From Niveibacterium sp. 24ML (GTDB lineage: Bacteria > Pseudomonadota > Gammaproteobacteria > Burkholderiales > Rhodocyclaceae), in NCBI RefSeq assembly GCF_026586805.1, contig NZ_JAPFHA010000019.1, forward strand, positions 40,473 to 104,472: DNA of 64,000 bases. The letters are read 5' to 3'. Below, piece by piece: positions 1 through 12,551 of the stretch; the stretch's first letter is position 1, and every line of letters begins with the position of its first letter. The notes under the pieces were generated by a model. It was not told the origin of the DNA, made no database searches, and was given only the letters and a program-made list of their open reading frames with translations. A program made the position numbers and the translations under genes.

Positions 1-1
1 G

Positions 2-2548
<2,547 letters not shown>

Positions 2549-2570
2549 TCGAGAACCGGAGAAAACGAAA

Positions 2571-4055
<1,485 letters not shown>

Positions 4056-4111
4056 TTGGGGCGGATCGCCCCAAGGGGCGAGAGCGTGGCGCGCGGGCCG
4101 ACCGGCCCGCG

Positions 4112-4182
4112 TTGGCGAGGGACGTCAGGTCGAACGCGTGCTTGATGAGTTCCTGATGGGGACGAGCGTCCTTCCGCGCTGA
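4112..4182 (+). repeat. Diverged duplicate of the gltD 3' end
   Basis: Bases 4112-4182 align without gaps to the last 71 bases of gltD (3985-4055), offset 127 bases. The copy encodes [27 protein letters not shown] residues ending in TGA, while gltD ends in TAA, and it lies in a different frame from gltD, so it is not read-through. The spacer 4056-4111 holds two hairpins (ttggggcg/cgccccaa and a GC-rich cgcgggcc palindrome). It could be a relic of recombination with a foreign gltD or of integration at a gene 3' end. Confidence 0.85.
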
Positions 4183-4202
4183 TCGCTCAGTGGTATGGAT
4201 GA

Positions 4203-4230
4203 AAACGGGCAACCTGCGGGTTGCCCGTTT
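4203..4230. terminator. Bidirectional intrinsic terminator between gltD and cobQ
   Basis: A 12-bp perfect stem aaacgggcaacc / ggttgcccgttt closed by a short loop lies between the convergent genes gltD and cobQ. T-rich flanks occur on both strands, consistent with two-way termination. Confidence 0.85.
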
Positions 4231-4263
4231 CGTTTGCTGCGCTGCTTGCTGGAGCCCGGCGCT

Positions 4264-5745
4264 TCAGCTCTCGATCAGCGTCGCCAGGCAGTCTGTCTCG
4301 AAATGCCGATCGACGAAGTCGGCGAGCCCCTCGAACACCGCATCCAGCGTGCGTACTGAGCCGCCGAAGAGCGCGCTGAGTACCGCCGGGGATTCGAACA
4401 GGCCGTGCGCGTAGAGGCCGAGGATGTTGTCGCGCTGCCAGCCGATCGGGGCGCCCAGCGCATCGCGTAGTGCGATCGTGAGTGAGCCGGCATCCGCGCG
4501 GACGCTCGTTTGGCCGTGGCGGATTTCGTAGCCGTCGAGCGCGACGCCGGACAGCGCGGCCCATGCGCCGTGCAATTCGCCCAAGCAAGTGCGGGTGTGG
4601 GCGAGGTGTTTTTCGGCGGCGAAGGTGGTGGCGAGCGGCAGCAGGCCGAGCCCCTCGCAGGCGGTGTCCACACCATGCGGATCGTGCAGCGCATGGCCGA
4701 GCATCTGCAGGCCGCCGCAGATGCCGAGCAGCGGCCGGCCAGATGCGGCGTGCGCGCAGATCGCGGCATCCAGCCCACGTTCCCGCATCCACTGCAGGCT
4801 GGCGCCGGTGTGCTTGGCGCCGGGCAGGATCACCCAGTTGGCGCCGGCCAGCAGGGCCGCTTCGCGCACCCAGCGCACACGTACATTCGGCAAGGCGCGC
4901 AGCGGCTGGAATTCGTCGAGATTCGAGACCCAGGGGTAGGCGACGATGGCGATGTCCAGCACGCCGGGCTGACCGGTGGGCGCTTCGTCGAACACGCCGT
5001 CTTCTTCCGGCAGGCCGTGCTCGCGCCACATCGGCAGCACCGCCACGGTGGGCACGCCGGTGAGCGCTTCGAGTTGCTGCGGGCCGGGCGCGAGCAGGCT
5101 GGCGTCGCCACGGAATCGGTTGAGCACGAAGCCGCGGATCAGCGCGCGTTCGGCGGCGGGCAGCAACTGATGGGTGCCGTAGAGGTGGGCGAAGGCGCCG
5201 CCGCGGTCGATGTCGGTCACCAGCAGACAGGCGGCATTGGCCTCACGGGCGATGCGCATGTTCACGATGTCGCAGTCGGCGAGGTTGATTTCGGCGGGCG
5301 AGCCGGCGCCTTCGATCACCACTACATCGTGCGTCGCCATCAGTTGATGCAGGCTTTGCTGTACCACCGGCCACAGTGCGGCACTGCGCTCGCGCCAGGG
5401 CGTGCGCGCGATCAGCGGATCGACCTGCCCGCGCACGATCACCTGGCTCGCGGTGTCGCGCTCAGGCTTGAGCAGCACCGGGTTCATGTCCACCGTCGGT
5501 TGCGTGCGTGCGGCGAGTGCCTGGAAGTACTGTGCGCAGCCGATCTCGGCCATGCCGCCATTGGGGCCGACCACCACGCGCGCGTTGTTGCTCATGTTCT
5601 GCGCCTTGAAGGGCGCAACCCGCAGCCCGCGATTGGCGTACCAGCGGCACAGCGCCGTCGTGAGCCAGCTCTTGCCGGCGGACGAGGTGGTGCCGAGCAC
5701 CATCACCGCCTTCGCGCGGCGCGGCGCCTTGGGTTCAGGCGCCAT
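4264..5745 (-). CDS. cobQ: Cobyric acid synthase (adenosylcobyric acid synthase, glutamine-hydrolysing)
   Basis: A 493-residue protein of the CobQ/CbiP family, which amidates adenosylcobyrinic acid a,c-diamide on four side chains using glutamine and ATP in cobalamin synthesis. The N-terminal P-loop-like segment GTTSSAGKSWLTTAL is followed by FKAQNMSNNA, typical of CobQ. The class I amidotransferase domain carries the nucleophile cysteine in LLGICGGLQMLG near residue 340 and ends with the HGLFES segment. No other cob gene is adjacent and no cobalamin riboswitch is apparent in the 69 bases upstream to the next gene. Confidence 0.95.
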   Translation of the reverse strand: MAPEPKAPRRAKAVMVLGTTSSAGKSWLTTALCRWYANRGLRVAPFKAQNMSNNARVVVGPNGGMAEIGCAQYFQALAARTQPTVDMNPVLLKPERDTASQVIVRGQVDPLIARTPWRERSAALWPVVQQSLHQLMATHDVVVIEGAGSPAEINLADCDIVNMRIAREANAACLLVTDIDRGGAFAHLYGTHQLLPAAERALIRGFVLNRFRGDASLLAPGPQQLEALTGVPTVAVLPMWREHGLPEEDGVFDEAPTGQPGVLDIAIVAYPWVSNLDEFQPLRALPNVRVRWVREAALLAGANWVILPGAKHTGASLQWMRERGLDAAICAHAASGRPLLGICGGLQMLGHALHDPHGVDTACEGLGLLPLATTFAAEKHLAHTRTCLGELHGAWAALSGVALDGYEIRHGQTSVRADAGSLTIALRDALGAPIGWQRDNILGLYAHGLFESPAVLSALFGGSVRTLDAVFEGLADFVDRHFETDCLATLIES

Positions 5746-5814
5746 GGCGCGGAGCCGCTTTGCGGAAGCGGGCGCCGGGCGTCGCGCCGGCTGCCGTGGT
5801 GTGTGCCAGGATCA

Positions 5815-6831
5815 TCAATATGGTGCCCCCTCGGCGTTTGCGCGGGGGGCGGCGGTGAGCGGGCGAGCCGGCATTGCGGGGTGCTCGGGTGGCGTCTGCA
5901 GGCACTTCTGCCACCAGCCCACGTCGTGCCAGGCGCCCATCTTGTAGCCAACATTGCGATACACGCCGATTTCGGTGAAGCCCATGGATGTGTGCAGGCC
6001 CACGCTCGCGGCATTCGGCAGTGCGATGCCGGCGAAGGCCTGCACATAGCCAAGCTCGATCAGCGCGTCGAACAAAGCGGTGTAGAGCCGTTGCCCGACA
6101 CCTTGTCCGCGCGCATCGGTGCAAATGTAGGCGCTGGTATCGACCGACCACTGATAGGCGGCGCGCTCCCGGTGCGGGCTGGCGTACACGTAGCCACAAA
6201 CCGTGTCGTTTTCATCCACCGCAAGCAGCCACGGAAGCTTTGGCAGGGTGCGGGCGATACGGTTGCGCATCTCCAGCGGGCCGGGCGGCTCCAGCTCGAA
6301 GGACGTGGCGGTGTGTGCAACGATAGGATCGTAGATCGCGGCGACTGCCGCGGCGTCGTCCAGGCTGGCGGGCCGGATGCGGATGGCGGCGGCCTTGAGA
6401 GGCAAGGTCATCAGGATCGCGCTGGCGGGGCATGCGCCCTGTAGTTCGGGCGATGCATGAAGTGCAAGCGGCGCCGCTGCGTGCGGGATGCGGCGGAAGC
6501 CAAAGCGCGGGAAGTAGTCGGGCGCGCTGACGGTCAGCAGGTACAGCGCGCGCATGTTGAGCGCCCGGGCGCGCTCGATGGCCGCGCGCAGCAGCCGGGT
6601 GCCGATGCCGTACCCCTGCATTGCCGGCGCAACACTCAGCGAGCGAAGCAGGGCGTGCGCGCCATGGATTTCAAGGCCGACGCAGCCGAGGACGGCGCCA
6701 TCGCGGTGCGCGACGATGAAGTTCGGCAACTGGGCCTGTGCGCCGGCGAGCGGCTGACGATGGGTCTCCAGCAATTGCGCAATCGCGGGCCAGTCGTCCG
6801 CCTTGGCGGGCGCGAGATTGATGTCGTTCAT
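5815..6831 (-). CDS. Fused double GNAT acetyltransferase, ArsN2-like plus ArsN1/phosphinothricin-acetyltransferase-like
   Basis: Two GNAT domains in one 338-residue chain. Residues about 1-155 resemble ArsN2: GCVGLEIHG, ALLRSLSVAP, GYGIGTRLL, LYLLTVSAPDYFPRFGF and ACPASAILM. Residues about 157-320 resemble the ArsN1/Pat family (IRPASLDDAAAVAAIYDPIV, ARGQGVGQRLY, GFTEIGVYRNVGYK, WHDVGWWQ), which acetylates the amino group of phosphinothricin or arsinothricin. The start at 6831 is chosen because its ATG overlaps the MarR stop as ATGA; an in-frame ATG three codons upstream (6840) is possible. Co-transcribed with the MarR gene. Substrate is inferred from family only. Confidence 0.85.
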   Translation of the reverse strand: MNDINLAPAKADDWPAIAQLLETHRQPLAGAQAQLPNFIVAHRDGAVLGCVGLEIHGAHALLRSLSVAPAMQGYGIGTRLLRAAIERARALNMRALYLLTVSAPDYFPRFGFRRIPHAAAPLALHASPELQGACPASAILMTLPLKAAAIRIRPASLDDAAAVAAIYDPIVAHTATSFELEPPGPLEMRNRIARTLPKLPWLLAVDENDTVCGYVYASPHRERAAYQWSVDTSAYICTDARGQGVGQRLYTALFDALIELGYVQAFAGIALPNAASVGLHTSMGFTEIGVYRNVGYKMGAWHDVGWWQKCLQTPPEHPAMPARPLTAAPRANAEGAPY

Positions 6832-7295
6832 CTTTGGCATCCGGTGTTGGTTCTTGAGTCAGCGAGCGCGTCATCGCGCAGCACTTGCAGCAGCTGCGCC
6901 AGTGCGCGGCCAACGGCGGCGCGATCGCTTGCCTTGAGGGGTTCAAGCAGTTGCGCGGCATGCCGATCGAGCGTGGCATTGAGTGCCGCGACGCGCACCA
7001 TGCCCGCCTTGCTCAGGCTCACCAGCCAGCTGCGCGCGTCGGCAGGGTTATCGGATTTGATCACCAGACCTTCGGCGACCAGCTTGTCGACGGCGCGACT
7101 GATCCAGCTCTTCTCAAGCATCAGGCGTGTGCCCAGTTCCGACATGGGAATCGGGCCTGAGCGCGCGAGCTCGGTCAGGATGTGACATTGCGTGCTGCTT
7201 GCGCCGCAGCACGCGGCAACGGCGCGCTGGGCGCGGGTGTAGCGTCGCGCAACTTCGCGCAGCAACTCGCCGGGGTGGGGAGTGGGAGGCGTCAT
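6828..7295 (-). CDS. MarR family transcriptional regulator
   Basis: A 155-residue winged-helix regulator with the MarR core: ILTELARSGPIPMSELGTRL, then recognition helix KSWISRAVDKLVAEGLV and the wing DARSWLVSLSKAG. It carries C29, C30 and C37-H38 in the segment preceding the winged helix, a possible thiol or metalloid sensing site. The ATG at 7295 is chosen over an in-frame TTG at 7313 because an operator-like palindrome overlaps that TTG. It overlaps the double acetyltransferase gene by ATGA, so the pair forms an operon, and it probably represses itself through the two palindromes upstream. Confidence 0.88.
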   Translation of the reverse strand: MTPPTPHPGELLREVARRYTRAQRAVAACCGASSTQCHILTELARSGPIPMSELGTRLMLEKSWISRAVDKLVAEGLVIKSDNPADARSWLVSLSKAGMVRVAALNATLDRHAAQLLEPLKASDRAAVGRALAQLLQVLRDDALADSRTNTGCQR

Positions 7296-7299
7296 GGTA

Positions 7300-7314
7300 G
7301 TTGTTAGTGGCAAC
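7300..7314. promoter_or_regulatory. Operator-like palindrome 1 upstream of marR gene
   Basis: GTTGTTAGTGGCAAC, an imperfect 15-bp palindrome of the form GTTGnnAnTGGCAAC, ends five bases before the MarR start codon. A second copy lies 47 bases further upstream. Size and symmetry fit a MarR dimer site. Confidence 0.6.
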
Positions 7315-7346
7315 CAAGTGGGCGAACTCTAGGCGCCGCACAACAG

Positions 7347-7361
7347 GTTGTCAATGGCAAC
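7347..7361. promoter_or_regulatory. Operator-like palindrome 2 upstream of marR gene
   Basis: GTTGTCAATGGCAAC shares 12 of 15 bases with the copy at 7300-7314 and is nearly palindromic (GTTG/CAAC arms, central CAATG). Centre-to-centre distance from site 1 is 47 bases. Probably brackets the promoter of the MarR-acetyltransferase operon. Confidence 0.6.
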
Positions 7362-7370
7362 TAACCGGAC

Positions 7371-7500
7371 TCAGTCTGTGTCAGCACCGCGTAGGGCTTC
7401 GGCCTGCATCCAGGCGCGCGGCGAGCACCCGGGCTTATGCGTGAACACCCGTGTCAGCGCCGAGGTGCAGGCCCAGTTCCTTGCCATGAGTTTGAGCGTC
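7371..7500 (-). pseudogene. Possible remnant of an AraC-type regulator C-terminus
   Basis: The minus strand encodes SALTRVFTHKPGCSPRAWMQ, which resembles the second helix-turn-helix of AraC regulators (pattern LxRxFxxxxGxSPxxW). Upstream of it the frame loses any recognisable domain and no full gene fits. The rest of 7362-7641 shows nothing else. Read as a decayed fragment; the match is short, so confidence is low. Confidence 0.35.
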
Positions 7501-7641
7501 CGCCCGCTTCGGGGGGCATCGGCTCGCGCGGCACCTGCAGCAAGGGCAACCGGGTTGCCTGAGTGCTCCGGCGCATCCATCGTCGCGCCCGCCAATCGCC
7601 TTGCGCCGCATGCCCGACGCCTGCGAGCTTGCCTTCACAGG

Positions 7642-8682
7642 TCAGCGCAGCGTCTGGGTCAGTTGTGCGGCGCCATCTGCGTAGCGCACTTCGGCCAGTG
7701 CACCGTTGATCAGCAGCCACTGCGGTGGCATGTGGCCGATGTCGCAGCCGAGGATGACCGGGCAGGGCAGATCGCCCAGTGCGCTGACGATGGCTTCGCG
7801 CTGATTCAGCCATTCGGGCGTGCGCACGTCACCCGCGCTGCTGCGCCCCACGAGTACGCCGGCAAGTCCCTTGAACCAGCCAGCAAGTTTGAGCCCCTGC
7901 ACGACGCAGAGGAATTCGGTCGGGCGCAGGTTGCAGTTCTCGAAGTAGAGAATCGCGCCTTCGTCGGCTGCGTCGCGCACGAAGCGTGGCACGTCACCGA
8001 AGGGGGAGCCCGCGAGGTAGCGCACGGTGTCCAGGCAGCCGCCGATCAGCCGGCCTGAGAACTGCACCGCGCGCGCCGGGTTCACATCCAGCAGTGCGAG
8101 CCGCGTCGGGATCTGCGGGGTGAACACGCGCTGCGGGGCAATCGTGTAGTCGCCCCAGTCGGCCTGCCAGAAGCGCGAACTTTGCTGCGTGAAGCGGCCG
8201 CCGGCGGGGGTGGCGAAGTGGCCCATGACAGCGGCGGTGATCGGGTCGTTCTGCCCCGGCACCAGATCCATCAGGCAGGGGCCGTGCGCGGTGGCGACGC
8301 GCGCCTGCAGCGTCAGCGCCATCAGCAGCGTCGAGGTGTCGGAGTAGCCCAGCACCCAGCTTGGCGGCGCGCTGGCGAGCGCATCGAAATCCAGCAAGGC
8401 GAGCAGTTCCACCGCCAGTTCGCCACCCCAGGGCGGCAGTATCGCGGCAATGCTAGGGTCGAGCAGGCAATGCATCAGCTCGGCGGCGCGGCGCGCGGCC
8501 GGGGCGCTGGCGTGCTTGTGGTTGGCGCGCAGGCAGTGGCCTTCGACGACCTCGAAGCCGCGCTCGCGCAAGTGCCGCAGCACCAGATCAAGGCGTTCGT
8601 GGCAATCGGCACCAACACCGGCCGACGGGGCTGTGACGGCAATGCGGCTGCCGCGGGCAAGGGGGGCGGGGTAGCGGATCAT
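7642..8682 (-). CDS. LD-carboxypeptidase family protein (peptidase S66)
   Basis: A 346-residue serine peptidase of the LdcA/MccF family, which trims the terminal D-alanine of muramoyl-tetrapeptides in cell-wall recycling (or detoxifies microcin C in MccF). Seen are the N-terminal RGSRIAVTAPSAGV, the nucleophile region WVLGYSDTSTLLMALT (Ser in GYSD), the FENCNLRP segment with its glutamate and the C-terminal GCDIGHMPPQW with the catalytic histidine. The ATG at 8682 is chosen because residues upstream of it do not match the family. It lies 44 bases after the YkgJ-like gene and is probably in the same transcript. LdcA and MccF roles cannot be separated here. Confidence 0.88.
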   Translation of the reverse strand: MIRYPAPLARGSRIAVTAPSAGVGADCHERLDLVLRHLRERGFEVVEGHCLRANHKHASAPAARRAAELMHCLLDPSIAAILPPWGGELAVELLALLDFDALASAPPSWVLGYSDTSTLLMALTLQARVATAHGPCLMDLVPGQNDPITAAVMGHFATPAGGRFTQQSSRFWQADWGDYTIAPQRVFTPQIPTRLALLDVNPARAVQFSGRLIGGCLDTVRYLAGSPFGDVPRFVRDAADEGAILYFENCNLRPTEFLCVVQGLKLAGWFKGLAGVLVGRSSAGDVRTPEWLNQREAIVSALGDLPCPVILGCDIGHMPPQWLLINGALAEVRYADGAAQLTQTLR

Positions 8683-8726
8683 GGCGCCAGTGTGCCAGCG
8701 CTGTGCGCACCGCGTTCTGCGGTGCG

Positions 8727-9008
8727 TCAGTCGTGGCGTGTCAGTGCTTCGAGCCGGTTCAGGTAGTGCAGAGCGTGCACACGATCGGTGCCGCACATTT
8801 CGGCCGAGGGCTGCAGGCCGCCGCATACCGCGGGGCGCCGCGGGTCACCGAAGAGCTTGCAGCGCAGTTGTTCATCGAGCTGGATGCAGGGCACACCGGC
8901 TGGCTTGCCGCCTTCCATGCCGGGAATCGGCGAGGAGATCGAGGGCGCGATGCAGCAGGCCGCGCAGCCGGGGCGGCAGTCGATCACGCCGCGTTCGGTT
9001 GGTGCCAT
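8727..9008 (-). CDS. YkgJ family cysteine cluster protein
   Basis: A 93-residue protein with CRPGCAACC near the N-terminus, a central [17 protein letters not shown] and PAVCGGL: the cysteine pattern of the YkgJ/zinc- or Fe-S-binding cluster family of unknown function. The ATG at 9008 lies inside the 3' end of the methyltransferase-like gene (25-base overlap), implying translational coupling; an in-frame TTG at 9014 is also possible. Confidence 0.8.
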   Translation of the reverse strand: MAPTERGVIDCRPGCAACCIAPSISSPIPGMEGGKPAGVPCIQLDEQLRCKLFGDPRRPAVCGGLQPSAEMCGTDRVHALHYLNRLEALTRHD

Positions 9009-9718
9009 AGCCAACCCACCAGATGATGCTGGGCGCGCCGCACCGTCCAGTCGGTGCAGGCGAAGCCTTGCCCGGCGGCGAGCGAAAAGCTGCCGTGGTC
9101 CATCACTTCGACCAGCCCGCCCTGCCAGAAGCGGCCGACCATGGCTTCGAAGGTCTCACCGGCGGGAATTTGCTGGGCGCCGGGCCGGTCCACCGGCCGC
9201 GTGCTGGCGGCCAGGTCGTGCCAGCTTGCCCATTCAAGCCGCGCCAGCGCGCTGCGCAGGGTGTCGCACCAGGCGCTGCAGCCGGTGTCCGGCGCAAGCT
9301 GGCCGATGAGGTTGCAGAACAGCACCGCATGGTCGCCGTAGTGGGCCTGCAATGCGTCCAGCCCGCCGGGCGCAAAGACGTCAAGGCTGTCGAAACGCAA
9401 GGGCTTCCCCTTCAGGCGGCGGGCGAGCAGCACGCGCGCGATCGGGTCGGGTTCCAGTACGGTGATCTGCGCAAAGCGGGCAAGCAGCGTATCAGGCAAG
9501 GTCCAGCCGGCACTGGGGCCAACCAGCAGCAGTTGGTCGCTGCGCGGGCGCCACGCGTCGAGCCAGCCTTCAAGCGTATCGGCAAAGCGCTGCCAGGCGC
9601 GGTGCCGTTGCCGCAGGGCGGTGAGGTGCCAGCGCAAGCCGCCGCTGTCGTGCAGCAACTGGTTGTTCAGGCGCGGCACCGCCAGGGGCGGCGGCAGTTC
9701 GTCAGACGGGCAGATCAC
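8984..9718 (-). CDS. Conserved protein with a methyltransferase-like fold, function unknown
   Basis: A 244-residue protein. The segment [20 protein letters not shown] followed by [17 protein letters not shown] resembles motifs I and post-I of class I SAM-dependent methyltransferases (glycine loop then an acidic residue ending beta-2), but later motifs are not distinctive. The start is GTG at 9718, whose GTGA overlaps the stop of the YceH-family gene, and the 3' end overlaps the YkgJ-like gene, so the three are probably translated together. I do not recognise a specific function. Confidence 0.7.
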   Translation of the reverse strand: MICPSDELPPPLAVPRLNNQLLHDSGGLRWHLTALRQRHRAWQRFADTLEGWLDAWRPRSDQLLLVGPSAGWTLPDTLLARFAQITVLEPDPIARVLLARRLKGKPLRFDSLDVFAPGGLDALQAHYGDHAVLFCNLIGQLAPDTGCSAWCDTLRSALARLEWASWHDLAASTRPVDRPGAQQIPAGETFEAMVGRFWQGGLVEVMDHGSFSLAAGQGFACTDWTVRRAQHHLVGWLWHQPNAA

Positions 9719-10377
9719 GCGGCAGGGTCGGGCGTTTCGCCGAGCACTTCATACAGGCGCGCCAGTTGTTTGCGCAGCGTGGCTACTTCGTCCTCAAGCC
9801 GCGCGACCCGGTCGGCCAGCAAGGGATCGCGCGGCGTGCCGGTGTGGCCGCCGGGCGCGCTGGCGGGGATCTCTGGCATGCCGGATAGCAGATGTGCCCA
9901 GCGGTTTTCGCGTGCGCCCGGTGCGCGGGGCAGCTCAACAACCAGTCCGCCGGCACTGCGCTCGGCCAACTCGGCCAGGAAAGCCTCGACCGACGAGACG
10001 TCGGCGAACTTGTGCAGGCGTTCGCTGTTGGCGCGCAGCTCTGCCGCGGTTTGCGGGCCGCGCAGCATCAGCGTGGCAAGCAGGGCCACCGATTGCGATG
10101 GCACCTGCAGTACCCGCCCGACGTTGTGGCCGTAGCGGGTGACGCGGCTGCCAGAGCTTTCGATGATCAGGGTATGGCTTCGCAGGGTGTCGAGCGCTTC
10201 AAGCAGATCGGCTTCGCTTGCGTCGATCACCGGATCGCGGCTGGTTTTCTGGTTGCAGCCGGCAAGCAGGGCGTTGAGCGAGAGCGGGTAGGTGTCGGGA
10301 ACGGTGTGTTCCTTTTCGACCAGGACGCCAAGGATCCGGGTTTCAAGCAGTGACAGCGGGGGCAGCGGGTGGGCCAT
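9715..10377 (-). CDS. YceH family protein (DUF480)
   Basis: About 220 residues matching E. coli YceH along its length: an N-terminal winged-helix pair with LGVLVEKEHTVPDTYPLSLN, ACNQK-like GCNQKTSRDPV, a second repeat with LRGPQTAAELR, and a C-terminal coiled coil (RLEDEVATLRKQLARLYEVLGE). Function is unknown in the family. Start may be ATG 10377 or the in-frame ATG 10386. First gene of an overlapping run with the methyltransferase-like and YkgJ-like genes. Confidence 0.9.
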   Translation of the reverse strand: MAHPLPPLSLLETRILGVLVEKEHTVPDTYPLSLNALLAGCNQKTSRDPVIDASEADLLEALDTLRSHTLIIESSGSRVTRYGHNVGRVLQVPSQSVALLATLMLRGPQTAAELRANSERLHKFADVSSVEAFLAELAERSAGGLVVELPRAPGARENRWAHLLSGMPEIPASAPGGHTGTPRDPLLADRVARLEDEVATLRKQLARLYEVLGETPDPAA

Positions 10378-10662
10378 GCGCAACATCCAGTGGTGAGACG
10401 GGGCCGATTGTGCCACCGGCCGCCGTGTTCGTCCGCAAACGCAGGGAATGCAAGGGCTGGCGCCTGCCGCAATTTCGCTAAAGTTTATCGCCGCCCTTGC
10501 CGTGAACCTTCCCATGCCGGGCGCAATGGGGTGGGTGCGCGCTGTCCGGCCGGGGTGCCCGCAAAGGGGCGCCGTGTTGGAGCGCTGTTGTGTGCGGGGT
10601 TTGCCCGGCCGGCTGCGTTGATACCGCCTCGCATCGTTTGACTTAACGACGGACCTTGGACC

Positions 10663-12276
10663 ATGTCGATCTCGAAACGACTGATGCTCATGCTTGCCAT
10701 TGCGGTGGGTGCGCTGATCACGATAGGCGGTATTTCCCTCGCATCTTTTGCAAAGATTCGTGGCGAAGTGGCGCTTCTGACGGCCAATGCTGCGCCCAGC
10801 CTGCTGGTCATGGGCGACATCAGCAATAACTACCGGGACCTTCGCTCGCAACTGCTTTCCACCCTCATGGAGCAGGATGCCGACCTGAAAAAGGCCTTTG
10901 CCGAGAAGGCCAGGCTGACCGAAGACGAAGGCCAGAAGCTGATCAAGAGCTATGAACCGCTGGTCAGCGATGAAACGGACAGGGCCTTGTACGAGAAGCT
11001 CAAGGCCGATTTCAAGACTTACGGCGAGGCCTACCGCGCCACGCAGGAGGCGTCGGTGGGCGGCAAAGCCGACGAGGCCACAATGCTGATGTTCAGCAAG
11101 GTGATGCCGGCGGCTGCGGCGCTGGAGGAGTCGATCACGAAAATGGTCAAACTCAATGCCGATGGATTCAAGGATGCCGAAGCGCGGGTCAATGCCACGC
11201 AGGCAAGTGCCCAGGCATTGAGTGTGGCGGTGAACCTGGTGGCCATGGTCGTACTGCTGGTGTTCGGTGTGATGGTGATCCGCGCGGTGCGGATTCCGCT
11301 CGCATCGATGGAACACACGGTTGAAGCGATTGAACGCGAAATGGACTTCACCCGCCGCGTGCCGCTGCGCAGCAAGGACGAAATTGGCGCCACGGTGCAG
11401 GCGTTCAACCGCCTGCTCGACAAGCTGCAAAGCAGCTTCAGCGAGATCCGCAATGCCGCCGAAGGTGTCAGCCGCCAGGCCAACGAAGTGGCCCACGCGG
11501 CGCAGGAAATGCAGGACGGCTCACGCGTAGCCAGCGATGCATCGAGCGCCATGGCCTCGACGGTGGAAGAGGTGACGGTCAGCATCAACCATGTGGCAGA
11601 TCGCGCCAATGATGCGGCGGTGGAATCGCGTCAGTCCGGCGCCCGTGCGCAGCAGGGCGAAAGCGTCATCACCGGCACGGTGGCGGAAATCAATGGCATC
11701 GCAGACCGTGTGCATGAAGCCGCGCAGCGGATCGAAACCCTGGCCTCTGAAGCGCTCAGCATCAATGCGGTGGTGACCGTCATCAAGGAAGTGGCGGACC
11801 AGACCAACCTGTTGGCGCTGAACGCCGCGATTGAAGCCGCGCGCGCCGGCGAGCAGGGGCGTGGTTTTGCGGTGGTGGCGGACGAAGTACGCAAGCTGGC
11901 TGAACGCACCGCGCATTCAACGCAGGAAATCAGCACCCTCATCGGCCGCATTCAGGGCAGCGCTGAAAGCGCCGTGGATCAGATGCGGGGTGTGGTGGAG
12001 CGGGTTGAGGTGGGCGTCAAGCAAGCCACCGAGGCCGGCGCTGCGATTCAGGAAATCCGCAGCAGCTCCGAGCATGTGGTGAGCATGGTGGGCGATATCT
12101 CCCACGCGATCCGCGAGCAGAGCGCCGCCTCCACGAATATTGCGCAGCAGGTGGAGCGCATTGCGCAGGTTTCCGAGGAAACCAACGCCTCTGCCGCGCA
12201 GACCTCCGGCGCAGCCGATTCGCTCAGGGCACTTGCCGGGCAGATGCAGGAAGCCGTATCGAAGTACAAGATCTGA
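10663..12276 (+). CDS. Methyl-accepting chemotaxis protein
   Basis: A 537-residue chemoreceptor in the inner membrane. A first membrane helix (about residues 7-30) is followed by a periplasmic four-helix-bundle-type domain (about 31-185), a second helix ([15 protein letters not shown]), a HAMP domain ([20 protein letters not shown]) and a cytoplasmic coiled coil containing the conserved tip [40 protein letters not shown]. No NWETF-type pentapeptide is present at the C-terminus. ATG at 10663. The gene stands alone, with a hairpin terminator after it; ligand unknown. Confidence 0.95.
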   Translation: MSISKRLMLMLAIAVGALITIGGISLASFAKIRGEVALLTANAAPSLLVMGDISNNYRDLRSQLLSTLMEQDADLKKAFAEKARLTEDEGQKLIKSYEPLVSDETDRALYEKLKADFKTYGEAYRATQEASVGGKADEATMLMFSKVMPAAAALEESITKMVKLNADGFKDAEARVNATQASAQALSVAVNLVAMVVLLVFGVMVIRAVRIPLASMEHTVEAIEREMDFTRRVPLRSKDEIGATVQAFNRLLDKLQSSFSEIRNAAEGVSRQANEVAHAAQEMQDGSRVASDASSAMASTVEEVTVSINHVADRANDAAVESRQSGARAQQGESVITGTVAEINGIADRVHEAAQRIETLASEALSINAVVTVIKEVADQTNLLALNAAIEAARAGEQGRGFAVVADEVRKLAERTAHSTQEISTLIGRIQGSAESAVDQMRGVVERVEVGVKQATEAGAAIQEIRSSSEHVVSMVGDISHAIREQSAASTNIAQQVERIAQVSEETNASAAQTSGAADSLRALAGQMQEAVSKYKI

Positions 12277-12314
12277 CACCTTGCCCGGCAAGCCCGGGCT
12301 GCTGCCGTGATCAC

Positions 12315-12348
12315 AGGCCCCGTGGCGCATGACGCCCGGGGCCTTTTG
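12315..12348 (+). terminator. Probable terminator after the chemoreceptor gene
   Basis: Aggcccc arm and ggggcct arm separated by about 17 bases and followed by tttt, about 40 bases downstream of the chemoreceptor stop. The remainder of the 12277-12493 gap shows no gene. Confidence 0.65.
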
Positions 12349-12493
12349 CTTGGCGATGCAGGCCCGCTGCAGTGCATTGCCCTGTGCGCCAAGGCGCGCC
12401 GCTGAAGGCTCGTAGCGCGCGAGAGCGTGGGCAGCCTTGGTGTCTGCCGGGCGCCGCAGTGTTCCCGCCGCGTGCGGGCCCCTGGTGTGGGCG

Positions 12494-12524
12494 AAAAAAA
12501 GCCCGCCAGGGAAGGCGGGCTTTT
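12494..12524 (-). terminator. Intrinsic terminator of the porin/phosphate-binding-like gene cluster
   Basis: Stem aaaagcccgcc / ggcgggctttt (11 bp) with a six-base loop, followed on the minus strand by a run of T, about 30 bases after the stop of the small periplasmic protein at 12552. It closes the minus-strand tandem cluster. Confidence 0.88.
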
Positions 12525-12551
12525 GCCAAGCGGTGGATCGAAGCAGCCTGA

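Noticed and set aside
5746..5814. Cobalamin riboswitch ahead of cobQ
   Set aside because: The gap is only 69 bases and no B12-box-like conserved core is visible.
4510..6444. Long plus-strand open frame of about 640 codons
   Set aside because: It is antisense to cobQ and the double acetyltransferase, both of which have clear family motifs; its own translation has no recognisable domain and arises from high GC.
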